Positions 7,542-16,724 of a DNA stretch of 64,000 nucleotides are shown here, in pieces. The stretch lies in the NCBI RefSeq assembly GCF_002140975.2, contig NZ_CP147247.1, forward strand, positions 2,016,001-2,080,000, read 5' to 3'. This stretch comes from Enterococcus sp. 9E7_DIV0242 (lineage in GTDB: Bacteria > Bacillota > Bacilli > Lactobacillales > Enterococcaceae). A program made the translations under genes and the position numbers. The notes under the pieces are model-generated. The model saw only the letters and a program-made list of their open reading frames with translations, did no database searches and was not told where the DNA came from. Position 1 is the stretch's first letter. Each line of letters opens with the position of its first letter.

Positions 7542-9039
7542 TTACATCACTTCTTCGCTTGAGTTGGTTGCGAGTAGTTTCATCACTTTCCGATTCTAAC
7601 CGCTTTTTCTCATCCTCCACATCTACACCAGTGAACTGTTTCAAAAGTTCAAGGCTTGTTTCATCACTGATCAAACCATACACATTTTTCACATTAGTAA
7701 TTAGCTCATTGATATTCTGAGGTATGTTTGGCATGAAAATGATATTTGTTTCATTGATTTGATCATAACCAGCTGCTTCGTTTCCTTTGATTTTCCACAG
7801 ATTAACTACGAGCCTCAGCCTTCTCATTAACCCTTTAGCAAACAACCTCTCTTGAATCATACGCCGATTATCACTTGCTATCAGCTTGTACTTCATTGAT
7901 TCACCAGATTGAATACCAGAAAAATTATCATCATTTGAATCGATGGTAAATGTAAAACGAAGAATATCGGAAACAAGTCGTTTCTTGTACTCTTCAGCAC
8001 CTTCCGCATCGTATTCCTTTTTTAGATAAAAGGCATCTGGATCTGATCCTTCTGGGTTGGGGTTATCGTCTAAAATCATTACTCTCGCTTTTTTGAAAGC
8101 TCTAACCACTCCAAGCCTTGAATTTCTATTTACGTTACCATCTTCGTCAAACGTCTCCTCGTCAGTCCCTGTGAAGGGGTTTCCTTTTATAACTAGCATT
8201 GCATCAATTGTGTCCTGTTGAAAATTTGCTAGTTCGGATTGAGAGAGATCATAAGCGTCAATCGAATCTAAAACAGCTTCATAGGCCCCTGTTCTATCTT
8301 CGTTGTTTGCATATTCATTAATTTGAACACCGTGCAGGTGATTCTCTTCTTGCTCGTCTTCCCTGTATGTTACTCCTAAATCTGGCCGGTTCGGATCATT
8401 TGAGTATCTATGAATAGCATCAGATGTATAAACTTCATATACTCGTTTCACTTTGTGTTCCTCGTACGGGATATCATAGTATCTGACACCCATCAAAGAA
8501 TTATTTTTGATTGTATCATCGTAAATGATAAATGTTTGCTCAGGATCAAGTTTTGTCAGTCTGACAGAAATCGCCTTATTTTCTTCATCCGTATAGATGA
8601 GTTCATAGGCTCGACCATAGATAGACAAGTCCGTCTTGATTAAGTTATTATGATAGGCTTCATTATTCTCTTGCTGGAATTCTCGAATTTTCATCATTAC
8701 GTTTTCATTTTTATTTTTATACTCAATAGGCTTTCCAAGCATATATCCTTGCTCAAATGTCGTGATGTACCGGGCGAAGTCACTTGAGATACGATTATCC
8801 GCAGCCTCTTCATCCGTCTTGCTTGGTCTGTAATTAATATTATTATCACTAAGATAATACCTTTTTAGTTCTCGCAACCTAGGCAACTGATCCTTCTTAT
8901 GTCGATTGATGAAGTGCTCTAATCGCTTAATAAATACTTCGCTTTGAAAATCAATTGTTTCGAAATCCTCTGCAGACATCCGAAAAATGTCATTTGAATG
9001 AGGATTAAATCGCGATCCTTTTAAAAATTTAGAATCCAT
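7528..9039 (-). CDS. Portal protein, SPP1 gp6 family
   Basis: A 503-residue protein following the large terminase gene and preceding the minor head gene. Features of SPP1-type portals include KRLEHFINRHKKDQLPRLRELKRYYL, YEAVLDSIDAYDLSQSELANFQQDTIDAMLVI, and a C-terminal helical region ending in charged residues. The dodecameric portal is the DNA channel and docking point for the terminase. The ribosome site AAGGAGCTCAC precedes ATG. Full length for the family. Confidence 0.92.
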   Translation of the reverse strand: MDSKFLKGSRFNPHSNDIFRMSAEDFETIDFQSEVFIKRLEHFINRHKKDQLPRLRELKRYYLSDNNINYRPSKTDEEAADNRISSDFARYITTFEQGYMLGKPIEYKNKNENVMMKIREFQQENNEAYHNNLIKTDLSIYGRAYELIYTDEENKAISVRLTKLDPEQTFIIYDDTIKNNSLMGVRYYDIPYEEHKVKRVYEVYTSDAIHRYSNDPNRPDLGVTYREDEQEENHLHGVQINEYANNEDRTGAYEAVLDSIDAYDLSQSELANFQQDTIDAMLVIKGNPFTGTDEETFDEDGNVNRNSRLGVVRAFKKARVMILDDNPNPEGSDPDAFYLKKEYDAEGAEEYKKRLVSDILRFTFTIDSNDDNFSGIQSGESMKYKLIASDNRRMIQERLFAKGLMRRLRLVVNLWKIKGNEAAGYDQINETNIIFMPNIPQNINELITNVKNVYGLISDETSLELLKQFTGVDVEDEKKRLESESDETTRNQLKRRSDVNGEE

Positions 9040-9051
9040 GTGAGCTCCTTT

Positions 9052-10347
9052 CTAAAAATAAGCCTTAACAGCTTGAATTTTATTAGTGATTGTACTTTCC
9101 TTAAGTTTAAATATTGCTGTACTTAAGGCATATCGAACAGCATCTAGCGTATGGTTGTATGTGTCTACAGGCTCATTAATGTACTCGCCTGTTTTCTTGT
9201 CTTTTTTCCACGTATAGTTTTCAAGCTCTTCGATAGTCTTGAAGCACTGATCATCAACAACAATTTTGTATTGATTGATGAACTGTATTCCTTGCATAAT
9301 CGATCCCTTACCCTTTTGGACCTTCTGGATTCGATCAATTCCTTTAAGCCTTATCTCTGTAATACTCTTGCTCTCTGCTGAGTCTGCATAAATAAATTCT
9401 TTACCATATCCTCGGCTTTTAATCATTTCTGCAATGTCATCATTAAGCATATGCTTCTTGACATATTCTTCCAGGATATACAGGGTTTTATTTTTTTCAT
9501 CAATCTTCACATGCATAAATGCAGATGGATCATTTTCAAATCCGAAATCGAGACCGAAAAACGACGGTAGATGCCGGATAGATCGTCGATTGATGACTTT
9601 TTTCTCATACGTAGGAAAAATGAGCTTGTCTAATGTCGCAAACTCTCCAAGTGCATAAATTCGGTAATATGCTGGATTACGCTTTTCCAGATCCTCAATG
9701 ACTTGTCTTGTATCATCATCCAAAAAGCGGTTGTTCTTATACGTTGTGTGAAAGATAACAGTACGCAATGGATCAATAGTTTGTTCAAAGAAATATTTAA
9801 AAACCCAGTTCAATTTGCTGACTGGGTTGAACATTAGATATATTTGTCGCTGCTTATGCTTTCGCTCTCTCAGCCGTAGTGTTAGCTGTGTGTAATCCTC
9901 AAGGTTGAATTCTGTTGCCTCTTCCATGACCACATCAGACAGCCCTTTGATCGATTTTATTTTCTCCGGATCGTCCATGCCTTTAAACAGGAATTCAGCC
10001 CCGTTAGGCAATGTTATACGATAATCAGTGTTATTGACCTTGCAGCGGCCTAGAATGCCAAAATCCGACAAACAGGCTTGTACATCCGCAAAGATGGAGT
10101 CTTTAATCGATCGGCCAACTTTTCGAGTGAAAAGGACCTTTCTTGGATGCTTCCATTCCTTGCAAGCTTTAAGGACGACCTTCTGAACTACACCGTGACT
10201 TTTTCCGGATGATGCACCGCCATAATGAATCTCTGTAAATTTAGAATAATCATCGCGGATATCAAACATGTGCTTGTTAAAGACTTTGGAGGGAAAAGGA
10301 AACTCAAGAATTATTTTAGGTTTCTTCTTCGTCTGCATCCCATTCAC
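9052..10347 (-). CDS. Terminase large subunit, PBSX family
   Basis: A 431-residue packaging motor. The ATPase half has Walker A GGASSGKS at residues 43-50 and Walker B DVVMEEATEF near 138-147. The RNase H-like nuclease half starts at LDFGFENDPSAF near 265, has YADSAESKSI near 325 and DTYNHTLDAVRYAL near 405. This combination is the PBSX/SPP1-type large terminase. The nominal start is GTG at 10347; an ATG at 10338 is also possible. It overlaps the small terminase gene by 32 bp. Confidence 0.93.
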   Translation of the reverse strand: MNGMQTKKKPKIILEFPFPSKVFNKHMFDIRDDYSKFTEIHYGGASSGKSHGVVQKVVLKACKEWKHPRKVLFTRKVGRSIKDSIFADVQACLSDFGILGRCKVNNTDYRITLPNGAEFLFKGMDDPEKIKSIKGLSDVVMEEATEFNLEDYTQLTLRLRERKHKQRQIYLMFNPVSKLNWVFKYFFEQTIDPLRTVIFHTTYKNNRFLDDDTRQVIEDLEKRNPAYYRIYALGEFATLDKLIFPTYEKKVINRRSIRHLPSFFGLDFGFENDPSAFMHVKIDEKNKTLYILEEYVKKHMLNDDIAEMIKSRGYGKEFIYADSAESKSITEIRLKGIDRIQKVQKGKGSIMQGIQFINQYKIVVDDQCFKTIEELENYTWKKDKKTGEYINEPVDTYNHTLDAVRYALSTAIFKLKESTITNKIQAVKAYF

Positions 10348-10861
10348 CGACCTTCACGACAATATCACCTGTATTGAGATCAACTTTATCGGTGAACAAT
10401 GCATGACGTTTGCCTAACAGCTCAGCTGCTTTGATCCGGTCCTTTGCGCCTACGTCTATATCTATGATCCCCTGAGCACCTTCTCCAACGCCTATAATGG
10501 TCTGCTCTTTTTGTTTTCCTTCCATGACGGAAGTGAGATATTGTAAAACCTCAGTACCTGATGCAATAGATAACTCCGTCGTTCGTTCGTCGTAAGCAGC
10601 CCTCAGCTTTGCTATAACGGGTGGAATGTGTTCATACTTCTTCACTCCCGTCAGCATATTGGAAGCTATCGTGTTAGCTGTTTTAGCGCTGTAACCTGAT
10701 TTTTTCGCCGCTTCCGATCCATTGATAAATCCATTTGCAATATAGGCTAGAATGAATTTTCGTTGCTTATTTCTCGCCGGTGGCCATTCTCTCATAAGGT
10801 CGTTGGCTAAAATAGCTATCTCTTCAGTCAGTTTTGCCTGTTTTTCATCTGTCAATGTCAT
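10316..10861 (-). CDS. Terminase small subunit
   Basis: A 181-residue protein with an N-terminal HTH-like region (RKFILAYIANGFINGSEAAKKSGYSAKTANTIASNML), a central oligomerisation part and a C-terminal acidic tail. It matches small terminase proteins of the XtmA/Terminase_2 family, which recognise the packaging site and load the large subunit. The start follows AAGGTGAGACA. It is the first gene of the structural operon. Confidence 0.88.
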   Translation of the reverse strand: MTLTDEKQAKLTEEIAILANDLMREWPPARNKQRKFILAYIANGFINGSEAAKKSGYSAKTANTIASNMLTGVKKYEHIPPVIAKLRAAYDERTTELSIASGTEVLQYLTSVMEGKQKEQTIIGVGEGAQGIIDIDVGAKDRIKAAELLGKRHALFTDKVDLNTGDIVVKVGEWDADEEET

Positions 10862-11102
10862 TGTCTCACCTTCTTTCTATGCAAAAAACACCCACGGATT
10901 GAATAAGAAATTGAGGAGTTGGATCACCTCTTTCTCTATTTTTTCCATGAGTGCTTAATCTGATTTATAAAAACGGCCGTGTGTATGAAAAATGAAAAAT
11001 GGGTATTCGAATCGAAAAAAGGAGTTTTCACGGCTGTTTAAACTTATTTCACGCTATCATAATAACATGAAACTACTTGCATTTTTTATCATGTTTTTAT
11101 CA
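10862..11102 (-). promoter_or_regulatory. Probable late-gene promoter region between regulator and terminase
   Basis: This 241-bp gap separates the late regulator from the terminase genes and holds no convincing gene. It is the place where an ArpU/RinA-like activator would act. A TATTAT-like -10 can be drawn near 11055-11070 on the minus strand, but I see no good -35. The pac or cos site could also lie here or inside the small terminase gene. Role inferred from position. Confidence 0.35.
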
Positions 11103-11621
11103 TTAAGCAAAATCGATTGCTGCAGTTCCAAACAACAGCACCGACATATCTCGAATAGCAATTTTTGTATCACGATAGATTGTAGCCTGCTCAGTGTTTA
11201 ATCGATCGCATAACTGCCTAACAGTCAGTTTCTCATCAACCAAATAACGATATTTCAAGACTTCATATCGGCGTTTTTCTTCGGGCAACCCTTTACTGCA
11301 ATTCCATTCATAGGCTCTGATCATTGCATCTACATGCTTGATCATTTTTACTGTTTTGAAATGGTATTTCTCCAACGTCTCTAAGCTCAAAGTTGCTAAA
11401 TCAAGTACCGTATCTTCGTATTCGTCTACCTCGTTTTCATACTCTTCAGCCATCGCCTTAAGTTTCGTGTAGTTTTTCATCAACAGATCTGTATTTTTCA
11501 GATTCCGTTCGCGCTGTTCCGCTTTTTGACGTTTTTCTTTTTGATCCACATGCTTTGCAGCTTCTCTGCTGGCAACAGCACTAATGATCTCAAGTTGGTG
11601 CTTCGTTAATCCTTTAGACAT
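11103..11621 (-). CDS. ArpU/RinA-like phage late transcription regulator
   Basis: A 172-residue protein with a coiled-coil N-terminal half and a C-terminal sigma-70 region 4-like HTH (RYLVDEKLTVRQLCDRLNTEQATIYRDTKIAIRDMSVLLFG). This architecture is that of ArpU, RinA and related regulators that switch on late genes in Gram-positive phages. It lies at the early/late boundary, upstream of the terminase genes, and overlaps the SNF2 helicase gene by 8 bp. The ribosome site is GGAGGCGAAAGCG. Confidence 0.8.
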   Translation of the reverse strand: MSKGLTKHQLEIISAVASREAAKHVDQKEKRQKAEQRERNLKNTDLLMKNYTKLKAMAEEYENEVDEYEDTVLDLATLSLETLEKYHFKTVKMIKHVDAMIRAYEWNCSKGLPEEKRRYEVLKYRYLVDEKLTVRQLCDRLNTEQATIYRDTKIAIRDMSVLLFGTAAIDFA

Positions 11622-12981
11622 TCGCTTTCGCCTCCTGTATTTTTGCTTTCACTGCTGCCATTAAGGCTTCTTGCCCTGTTTCTTTATTCTTCAACGCCTG
11701 TATTACCTGTTCATCGATGGTTCCTTTAGTCACCAAGTGATGAATGATAACTGGATCTTGTTGTCCTTGTCGGTCTAGCCTGGCATTTGCTTGTTGGTAA
11801 TACTCCAATGACCAAGTAAGCCCAAACCAAACAATGATATGGCCGCCCTGTTGTAAGTTCAATCCGTGCCCTGCTGATTGCGGGTGGGCTAGAAGCATCG
11901 GAAGCTTTCCTGCATTCCATTTCTGGATATCTCCGGCTTTTACGTCAAGCACTTTTACCTGTTTGAATCGTTGCTGTATTCTAGCTAGATCATGCTTGTA
12001 TTGATAAAAGATTAATACGGGTTGCCCCTGTGCGTCCTCCATGATGCGTTCTAGGGCTTCCAGCTTTTCTGTGTGTATTTCCTGGGCTTCGTTGTTTTCG
12101 TCGTATATACAGCCATTGGATAGCTGTAACAGCTTGTTGGATAATGTAGCGGCATTGCTGGCCACAACATCGGAGTCGGCCAATTCAAGAACGTAATGGC
12201 GTTCCAACTCTTTATATTTCCGCTTGCTTTCTTCCGAAAGTTCAACCTCAACAATGTTATCTGTTCGTGGTGGAAGTTTTAAAAAGTCCTTCGCCTTCAT
12301 GCTGATACAAATATCGCTGATTTTCTCATAAATTTGTTCTTCTGCCCCTGGGATCAATTGCCAGCTATAAACAACATGGCCATTTTTCTGTGCTGGAACA
12401 AAATACCGGTTGCGATATTCTGTAATTGTTTTCCCTAAACGCTGCCCCTGATCCAGTAAATAAATCTGTGCCCATAAATCGATCAAGCTGTTAGGGCTTG
12501 GGGTTCCGGTTAAGCCGATCACCTGTTTCATGAATGGACGCACTTTCCTTAACGCCTTAAATCGTTTTGAACTACTGGACTTGAAGCTGGATAGTTCGTC
12601 TATAATCACCGTTTTAAACGGCCATTTTCTTCCAAAGTGTTCCACCAACCAGACTACATTCTCCCGGTTGATCAGGTAGACATCCGCTTTTTTATTCAAG
12701 GCTTCCAGTCGTTGCTTCTCACTGCCTAAAATTTTGGAAGTGGTCAAGTATTGAAGGTGATCCCACTTCTCTATTTCATCGGTCCATGTTTTTTCAGCCA
12801 CGCTTAAGGGGGCGATCACTAGAACATTTTCAATGATTTCAAACGTGGTTAATAATTCCACGATGGCGGACAAACTGGAAAGAGTTTTTCCCAGTCCCAT
12901 GTCTAGCAGTAAAGCACAATAGGGGTGGTCAAGAATCCAGTCTTTTGAATAGTCTTGGTATCGGTGTAATACGGCTTTCAT
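11614..12981 (-). CDS. SNF2-family DEAD/DEAH helicase
   Basis: A 455-residue superfamily 2 ATPase. Motif I DMGLGKT is at residues 27-33, motif II DEL at about 128-130 (IIDELSSF), motif III region is GLTGTPSPNSL, and motifs V/VI are GHGLNLQQGG and QANARLDRQGQ near 400. These phage helicases sit next to VRR-NUC nucleases in many Firmicute phages; their exact task in replication or recombination is not known. Overlap of 4 bp with the nuclease gene (ATGA) shows coupling. Confidence 0.92.
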   Translation of the reverse strand: MKAVLHRYQDYSKDWILDHPYCALLLDMGLGKTLSSLSAIVELLTTFEIIENVLVIAPLSVAEKTWTDEIEKWDHLQYLTTSKILGSEKQRLEALNKKADVYLINRENVVWLVEHFGRKWPFKTVIIDELSSFKSSSSKRFKALRKVRPFMKQVIGLTGTPSPNSLIDLWAQIYLLDQGQRLGKTITEYRNRYFVPAQKNGHVVYSWQLIPGAEEQIYEKISDICISMKAKDFLKLPPRTDNIVEVELSEESKRKYKELERHYVLELADSDVVASNAATLSNKLLQLSNGCIYDENNEAQEIHTEKLEALERIMEDAQGQPVLIFYQYKHDLARIQQRFKQVKVLDVKAGDIQKWNAGKLPMLLAHPQSAGHGLNLQQGGHIIVWFGLTWSLEYYQQANARLDRQGQQDPVIIHHLVTKGTIDEQVIQALKNKETGQEALMAAVKAKIQEAKANV

Positions 12982-13277
12982 TGCAGCCAGCCCATTTCTT
13001 CAAATGTATTTATAAGCCAGTCCGCTTCTTCCTTACTGTAACAATGCCAGACTGAATGGCCCAAATCTCTAAGCTTTTCAGCTATTTTCTTCTGCGACTT
13101 ACTAACTACGCCGCCCTTCGGCCTCTTCATTTCTACCACTGTGATTCTGCCTTCGGGTAAAAATACAAGCCTGTCGGGTACGCCCCTGGTTCCTGGTGAT
13201 TCCCACTTCGGACACCATGCCCCCTTTTTTTCTATTTGTTTCTTGAAGTAACTCTCCACATCCTTCTCAAGAATCAC
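12978..13277 (-). CDS. VRR-NUC domain nuclease
   Basis: A PD-(D/E)XK nuclease of about 99 residues. It shows SPGTRGVPDRLVFLPEGR followed by TVVEMKRPKGG, giving the D...ExK catalytic pattern, then a Ser/Gln helix (SKSQKKIAEKL). I chose GTG at 13277, seven bases after AGGAGG; an in-frame TTG at 13283 is too close to the ribosome site. VRR-NUC proteins act as structure-specific nucleases, presumably during phage recombination or replication together with the adjacent helicase. Confidence 0.9.
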   Translation of the reverse strand: MILEKDVESYFKKQIEKKGAWCPKWESPGTRGVPDRLVFLPEGRITVVEMKRPKGGVVSKSQKKIAEKLRDLGHSVWHCYSKEEADWLINTFEEMGWLQ

Positions 13278-13283
13278 AGTCAA

Positions 13284-13668
13284 ACCTCCTAAAAAATATT
13301 TCTAACAAATTACAAGGTTACATTTTTTCTGAACTCCTTATATATATATACGTATTTATTATTATATGAGTATATGTACATATACTATTTATATACCCTT
13401 GTGTGTGAGATATAGAAAAAAATGTAACTATGTAACTTTTCTTTGATTCGCCTTGGTATGAAAGGATTTTGAGGTTACAAAACAGGGTACATTTTCGCAC
13501 AAAAGTTACATTTTTTTGTAACCTTTTAGACAAAAGTTACAAAGTTACGTTTTTTCTTAGCTACAATAATTTATATGACTCGAAAAAATTTGTAACTTTG
13601 TAACTTACTTAGGTGCCTTATGATTTTCAACTCTCACTTAATCAAAAAATGTAACCTCAAATGTAACT
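13284..13668. repeat. Iteron-like cluster of GTTAC/GTAAC, candidate phage replication origin
   Basis: This 385-bp AT-rich gap holds no supported gene. It contains twelve copies of GTTAC or its complement GTAAC, starting at 13317, 13424, 13432, 13474, 13505, 13518, 13536, 13544, 13592, 13600, 13651 and 13663. Several are paired 8 to 13 bp apart. The pair at 13534-13548 (AAGTTACAAAGTTAC) and the pair at 13592-13606 form an exact inverted repeat. The 13505/13518 pair forms another hairpin. An alternating TA tract lies near 13339-13350. Position beside the primase-helicase suggests an origin or autoregulatory region; this is inference. Confidence 0.55.
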
Positions 13669-16086
13669 TCAAAAACTGCCATTTCCTGTGTCAATTCCTA
13701 CCCAACATCGGACGGAGCTTCCCCCAACTTTTACGGGTTTATTCTCATAGCCCAACTCTTCCATTCTGGTTTTAAACTTGTTACGGGTCATTTGCTTATA
13801 GCCTGATCCCTTACAGTACGTTACGTAGTCGCTATACGCTTCTGAAACGGGTGTCTTTTTATCCGGTCCGGTTTCGCATTCATCTTCAATAAATAGAGAA
13901 AGTACGTCATTCCCTCTTATCCATCGTTGTAGGTCGCTATCCATGCCTTCCGATATAGAAAACGTCCCCCGATCAAGCGCCGCACGTAGTCCCTTCATTG
14001 CTTTATTAAAAATGCCGGCCCCTTCCTGCTTCATTGCTTCCAAAGGATATTTCTTTTTCACTGCCGCTGTCAGCTCTTTATCAATACTCAAAATAATCAC
14101 CCGTCGCCGTAGTCCTCCGGTGAAATCTCGCATAGCTGGCAGCTCATTCATGGCAAACGTCAATTTTGCATAGTTATAGAAGAAAATAGGATCTTGATTT
14201 TTACGATCGGCGTAAATCGTGTCTTCACCGGTCAACTGCTTCAATAAAGAACCATCGGCCAAGTATTCCGGTTTTGCATCGGTGTCAAAGTTCGCCGTTT
14301 TACAGTGAAGCCAGGCTGGGGCGAACCGTTCCGTCATTAAACTTTTAAGGCTAACAGCGGAATAGCTATCTGAGCCTAACATCTGCTTTAAGATATTTAC
14401 TAGAGTGGACTTACCTGTCCCACCTCTCCCGTGTAAAAATAGAAGCTTCTGAATCGCGTATTCTCTATAGAAGTTATAGCCAAACCACTCATAAACAAAA
14501 TCCACATTTTCAGGACCTACCACATGTTGCAGATAACCATCAAAGACTGGACAATCGGCACTGGCATCATATTCGATTGGATGGCTGTTTCTGGCATATA
14601 AATTTTTATCGAAGCCAGGGGAAAAGCTGTCCTCTTTCAGATCGTACACCCCATTAGCAAGCACTAGTTTATTGACATCCATCTCCTTGAAACCTTCCTC
14701 TTTAAATACTAGATTTTTAATACTGGCAATACATTCACTCATATAACGGATCTTAGATTCTTTTAGAAGTTTCCGGTTAGTCAGATAGCTCTTTAAATAT
14801 TCGTCGGCGCCATCAACCCAAATGCCTTTCATATGGTCATATCGTAGAAATTCCGAACCATCATAGAAAAACGGAATTTCAGAAACGACCTCCTGTGCCA
14901 GTAAGTACGTATTAACTTCTGGATTACCTCGACCGTCAAAGGTCAGCCAGCCCGTTTCGATTGCGTCTGAGCTCTGTTCTAAATCAAGCCCGTCAAAGTC
15001 GTCCAAAGCTTCCCCTAGTCGCTCTTTCCGCATCTGGGTTATCACAGTTTCATCTTCTTGCAGCCACTCGTTCATAGTCTGATAGCTTTTCATTTTCTGC
15101 GGCGGTGTGCCTGGTTTTGCGTCTTCGTCCAGATCACCAAACAAATGAATACGGACCAGATCGAAAGAGTTCACCAGCTGATCGCCTACCGGATCGGTAC
15201 CGTGATGGGAATACGCCCATTTATCTTCATAGATTACTAAGCCGCCGGAGGTGGAACCCCCTAAAAAGCTATAACGATCGGCGTGAATGGTTGGCCCGTA
15301 AACTTCAGGAAGAAACTTCTCAATAGCTGCAACAATGTCATAGCTGCGGCAGAAGGCACCAACAACCCCTTTTTTCTCTAATGGATCGCCGGCCTTCTTC
15401 GCTTGCCGTTCCCTGATCGAGTGCCCCCTGCTGGATTCCGGCCAAAAGCTGCTGTCCTTCCAATCTACATACTGGGCCAGAACCTCGTCAGGATTCACCC
15501 AAGGCAGATCTTGGTGATCGGTGAAATATTCGCCGTCTATGCTGTGGCTGGCCCAGTACATCAACCGTTCAGCCTGATAGGTGGTATCATCGAAGTTATC
15601 CATGCCGAACATTTCCGCTATTTTTCTGGCCAAGGGTTCATATTCTTCGGCGGTTACTGGCCGACTAAGTGGAAAGATTAACCGGTAGCGTGGTTTCTTA
15701 CTGGTGTGGCTGTGTGTCGTGTAAACAGCAGCCGCATGGTCAAATAATAGGTTGACCGCTTCCCATAAGTCAGTCGTGGTGCTGTCGGCGTCAAGTGTGA
15801 CCAGGCTTCGCATTTCAGCGTTGCCCTTCTTCCGCTTCCCTTCTTTCAGAAACCCACCGACAAAGCCGCCCACGTCCTTTATATCGTCCCGGCGGCTCTT
15901 GGGCATTGCTGCATAATCGGCCGCCGTTTCTTGGGTAATAGTAGGGGTCTGTAAACGTTGAAGGAACTCAGACCATTTCATCGTCCGATTTTTCCAACGT
16001 TTTTCGGTTTTGGTGCTGGCAAGTGAAAGATTCAGTTCACCGTCATAATTCACTTGCTGGGTTATTTCGTCTTTCGGACGTTGCAT
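13669..16086 (-). CDS. Phage primase-helicase (AEP-like primase with D5/P4-type helicase)
   Basis: An 805-residue replication protein. The N-terminal third looks like an archaeo-eukaryotic primase: SLVTLDADS supplies an acidic pair and YTTHSHTSKKPRYRLIFPL a His/Arg segment. The C-terminal third is a superfamily 3 helicase with Walker A GRGGTGKST near residue 553, preceded by the D5_N-like region. A C-terminal winged-helix-like tail follows (YKQMTRNKFKTRMEEL). P4 alpha and D5-type proteins of this kind both prime and unwind at the origin. The GTTAC-rich gap just downstream could be its target. Ribosome site AAAGGAAGTAGG. Confidence 0.88.
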   Translation of the reverse strand: MQRPKDEITQQVNYDGELNLSLASTKTEKRWKNRTMKWSEFLQRLQTPTITQETAADYAAMPKSRRDDIKDVGGFVGGFLKEGKRKKGNAEMRSLVTLDADSTTTDLWEAVNLLFDHAAAVYTTHSHTSKKPRYRLIFPLSRPVTAEEYEPLARKIAEMFGMDNFDDTTYQAERLMYWASHSIDGEYFTDHQDLPWVNPDEVLAQYVDWKDSSFWPESSRGHSIRERQAKKAGDPLEKKGVVGAFCRSYDIVAAIEKFLPEVYGPTIHADRYSFLGGSTSGGLVIYEDKWAYSHHGTDPVGDQLVNSFDLVRIHLFGDLDEDAKPGTPPQKMKSYQTMNEWLQEDETVITQMRKERLGEALDDFDGLDLEQSSDAIETGWLTFDGRGNPEVNTYLLAQEVVSEIPFFYDGSEFLRYDHMKGIWVDGADEYLKSYLTNRKLLKESKIRYMSECIASIKNLVFKEEGFKEMDVNKLVLANGVYDLKEDSFSPGFDKNLYARNSHPIEYDASADCPVFDGYLQHVVGPENVDFVYEWFGYNFYREYAIQKLLFLHGRGGTGKSTLVNILKQMLGSDSYSAVSLKSLMTERFAPAWLHCKTANFDTDAKPEYLADGSLLKQLTGEDTIYADRKNQDPIFFYNYAKLTFAMNELPAMRDFTGGLRRRVIILSIDKELTAAVKKKYPLEAMKQEGAGIFNKAMKGLRAALDRGTFSISEGMDSDLQRWIRGNDVLSLFIEDECETGPDKKTPVSEAYSDYVTYCKGSGYKQMTRNKFKTRMEELGYENKPVKVGGSSVRCWVGIDTGNGSF

Positions 16087-16105
16087 ATAACCTACTTCCT
16101 TTCAA

Positions 16106-16312
16106 TTAGTCAGTATTCTTAACGCTTCTCTCTAATTCTGCGTTGATCACATTCATGATTCTGCTCTTGTCATTCGCTTTTGCAATAAGAAGTGCAGCTA
16201 AAACGACGTCTATGTCCCAGTCGCCTTCTAGGATGTATCTTTCGATCACTCGCTTCACTTTGTCTTTATCAGCAGCTCCCAGGATCTCAAAACATTGCTT
16301 CAGTGTATTCAT
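16106..16312 (-). CDS. Small conserved phage protein, unknown function
   Basis: A 68-residue protein starting at ATG 16312 (MNTLKQCFEIL), which overlaps the previous stop (ATGA) and has a GGGAGG ribosome site. A longer in-frame start at 16369 has no such support. The protein is helical and mixed-charge, with no motif I recognise. Its tight coupling to the primase-helicase gene suggests a role in early functions. Confidence 0.6.
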   Translation of the reverse strand: MNTLKQCFEILGAADKDKVKRVIERYILEGDWDIDVVLAALLIAKANDKSRIMNVINAELERSVKNTD

Positions 16313-16596
16313 TCTTCTGCCTCCCAACCGCTCTGCACCATCTTTGGCTTGTACTCTTTTTCTGTCCACCCGTGACCATTACACAACGGGCACTCGGTTT
16401 TTTCGTGTCTAACAGCTGGCGGATAAAACCACGAAGGATCATCATTTGGAATAACAACCTCTTTCATGTAAAAGCCACTGCCTTGACAGTTCGGACATTT
16501 GTAAGGTTTTCCGTAATATTCGAAAATGGAGTCTAGGGTTTTATACCCGCCCCATTCATTTATAAGCTTCTTTATTTCGTGGGCCTTCACGATCAT
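16309..16596 (-). CDS. Small zinc-ribbon protein (DnaJ-like CxxCxGxG motifs)
   Basis: A 95-residue protein with two Cys pairs: CPNCQGSGFY near residue 34 and CPLCNGHGW near residue 72. These resemble the CxxCxGxG repeats of the DnaJ cysteine-rich domain and should bind one zinc. No J domain is present. The start overlaps the stop of the micro-membrane gene upstream. Its function in the phage is unknown. Confidence 0.75.
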   Translation of the reverse strand: MIVKAHEIKKLINEWGGYKTLDSIFEYYGKPYKCPNCQGSGFYMKEVVIPNDDPSWFYPPAVRHEKTECPLCNGHGWTEKEYKPKMVQSGWEAEE

Positions 16597-16712
16597 TCCC
16601 CTTTCTTACTTGAGATAATCACCTGGCAAATATTCAAAATTGCATAATAGATCATGTATACGATGAAAGCTGTCAGATAAGGATGCTCTCCCATGAATTC
16701 AAATAAATTCAT
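16593..16712 (-). CDS. Micro membrane protein (39 residues)
   Basis: ATG at 16712 follows the ribosome site GGAGATTAACAG and opens a 39-codon frame ending TGA at 16593. The product begins MNLFEFMGEHPYLTAFIVYM, has one hydrophobic helix (residues about 13-33) and ends in SSKKGE. It overlaps the next start by 4 bp (ATGA), as do its neighbours, so it is probably a real coupled gene. No family is recognised. Confidence 0.6.
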   Translation of the reverse strand: MNLFEFMGEHPYLTAFIVYMIYYAILNICQVIISSKKGE

Positions 16713-16724
16713 TCTGTTAATCTC

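Noticed and set aside
10862..11102. 23-codon frame (MEKIEKEVIQLL...) before the small terminase gene
   Set aside because: No ribosome site and very short; treated as part of the late promoter region.
13318..13533. Open frame of 71 codons on the minus strand in the GTTAC-rich gap
   Set aside because: It runs through the repeat cluster, has low-complexity content and no ribosome site.
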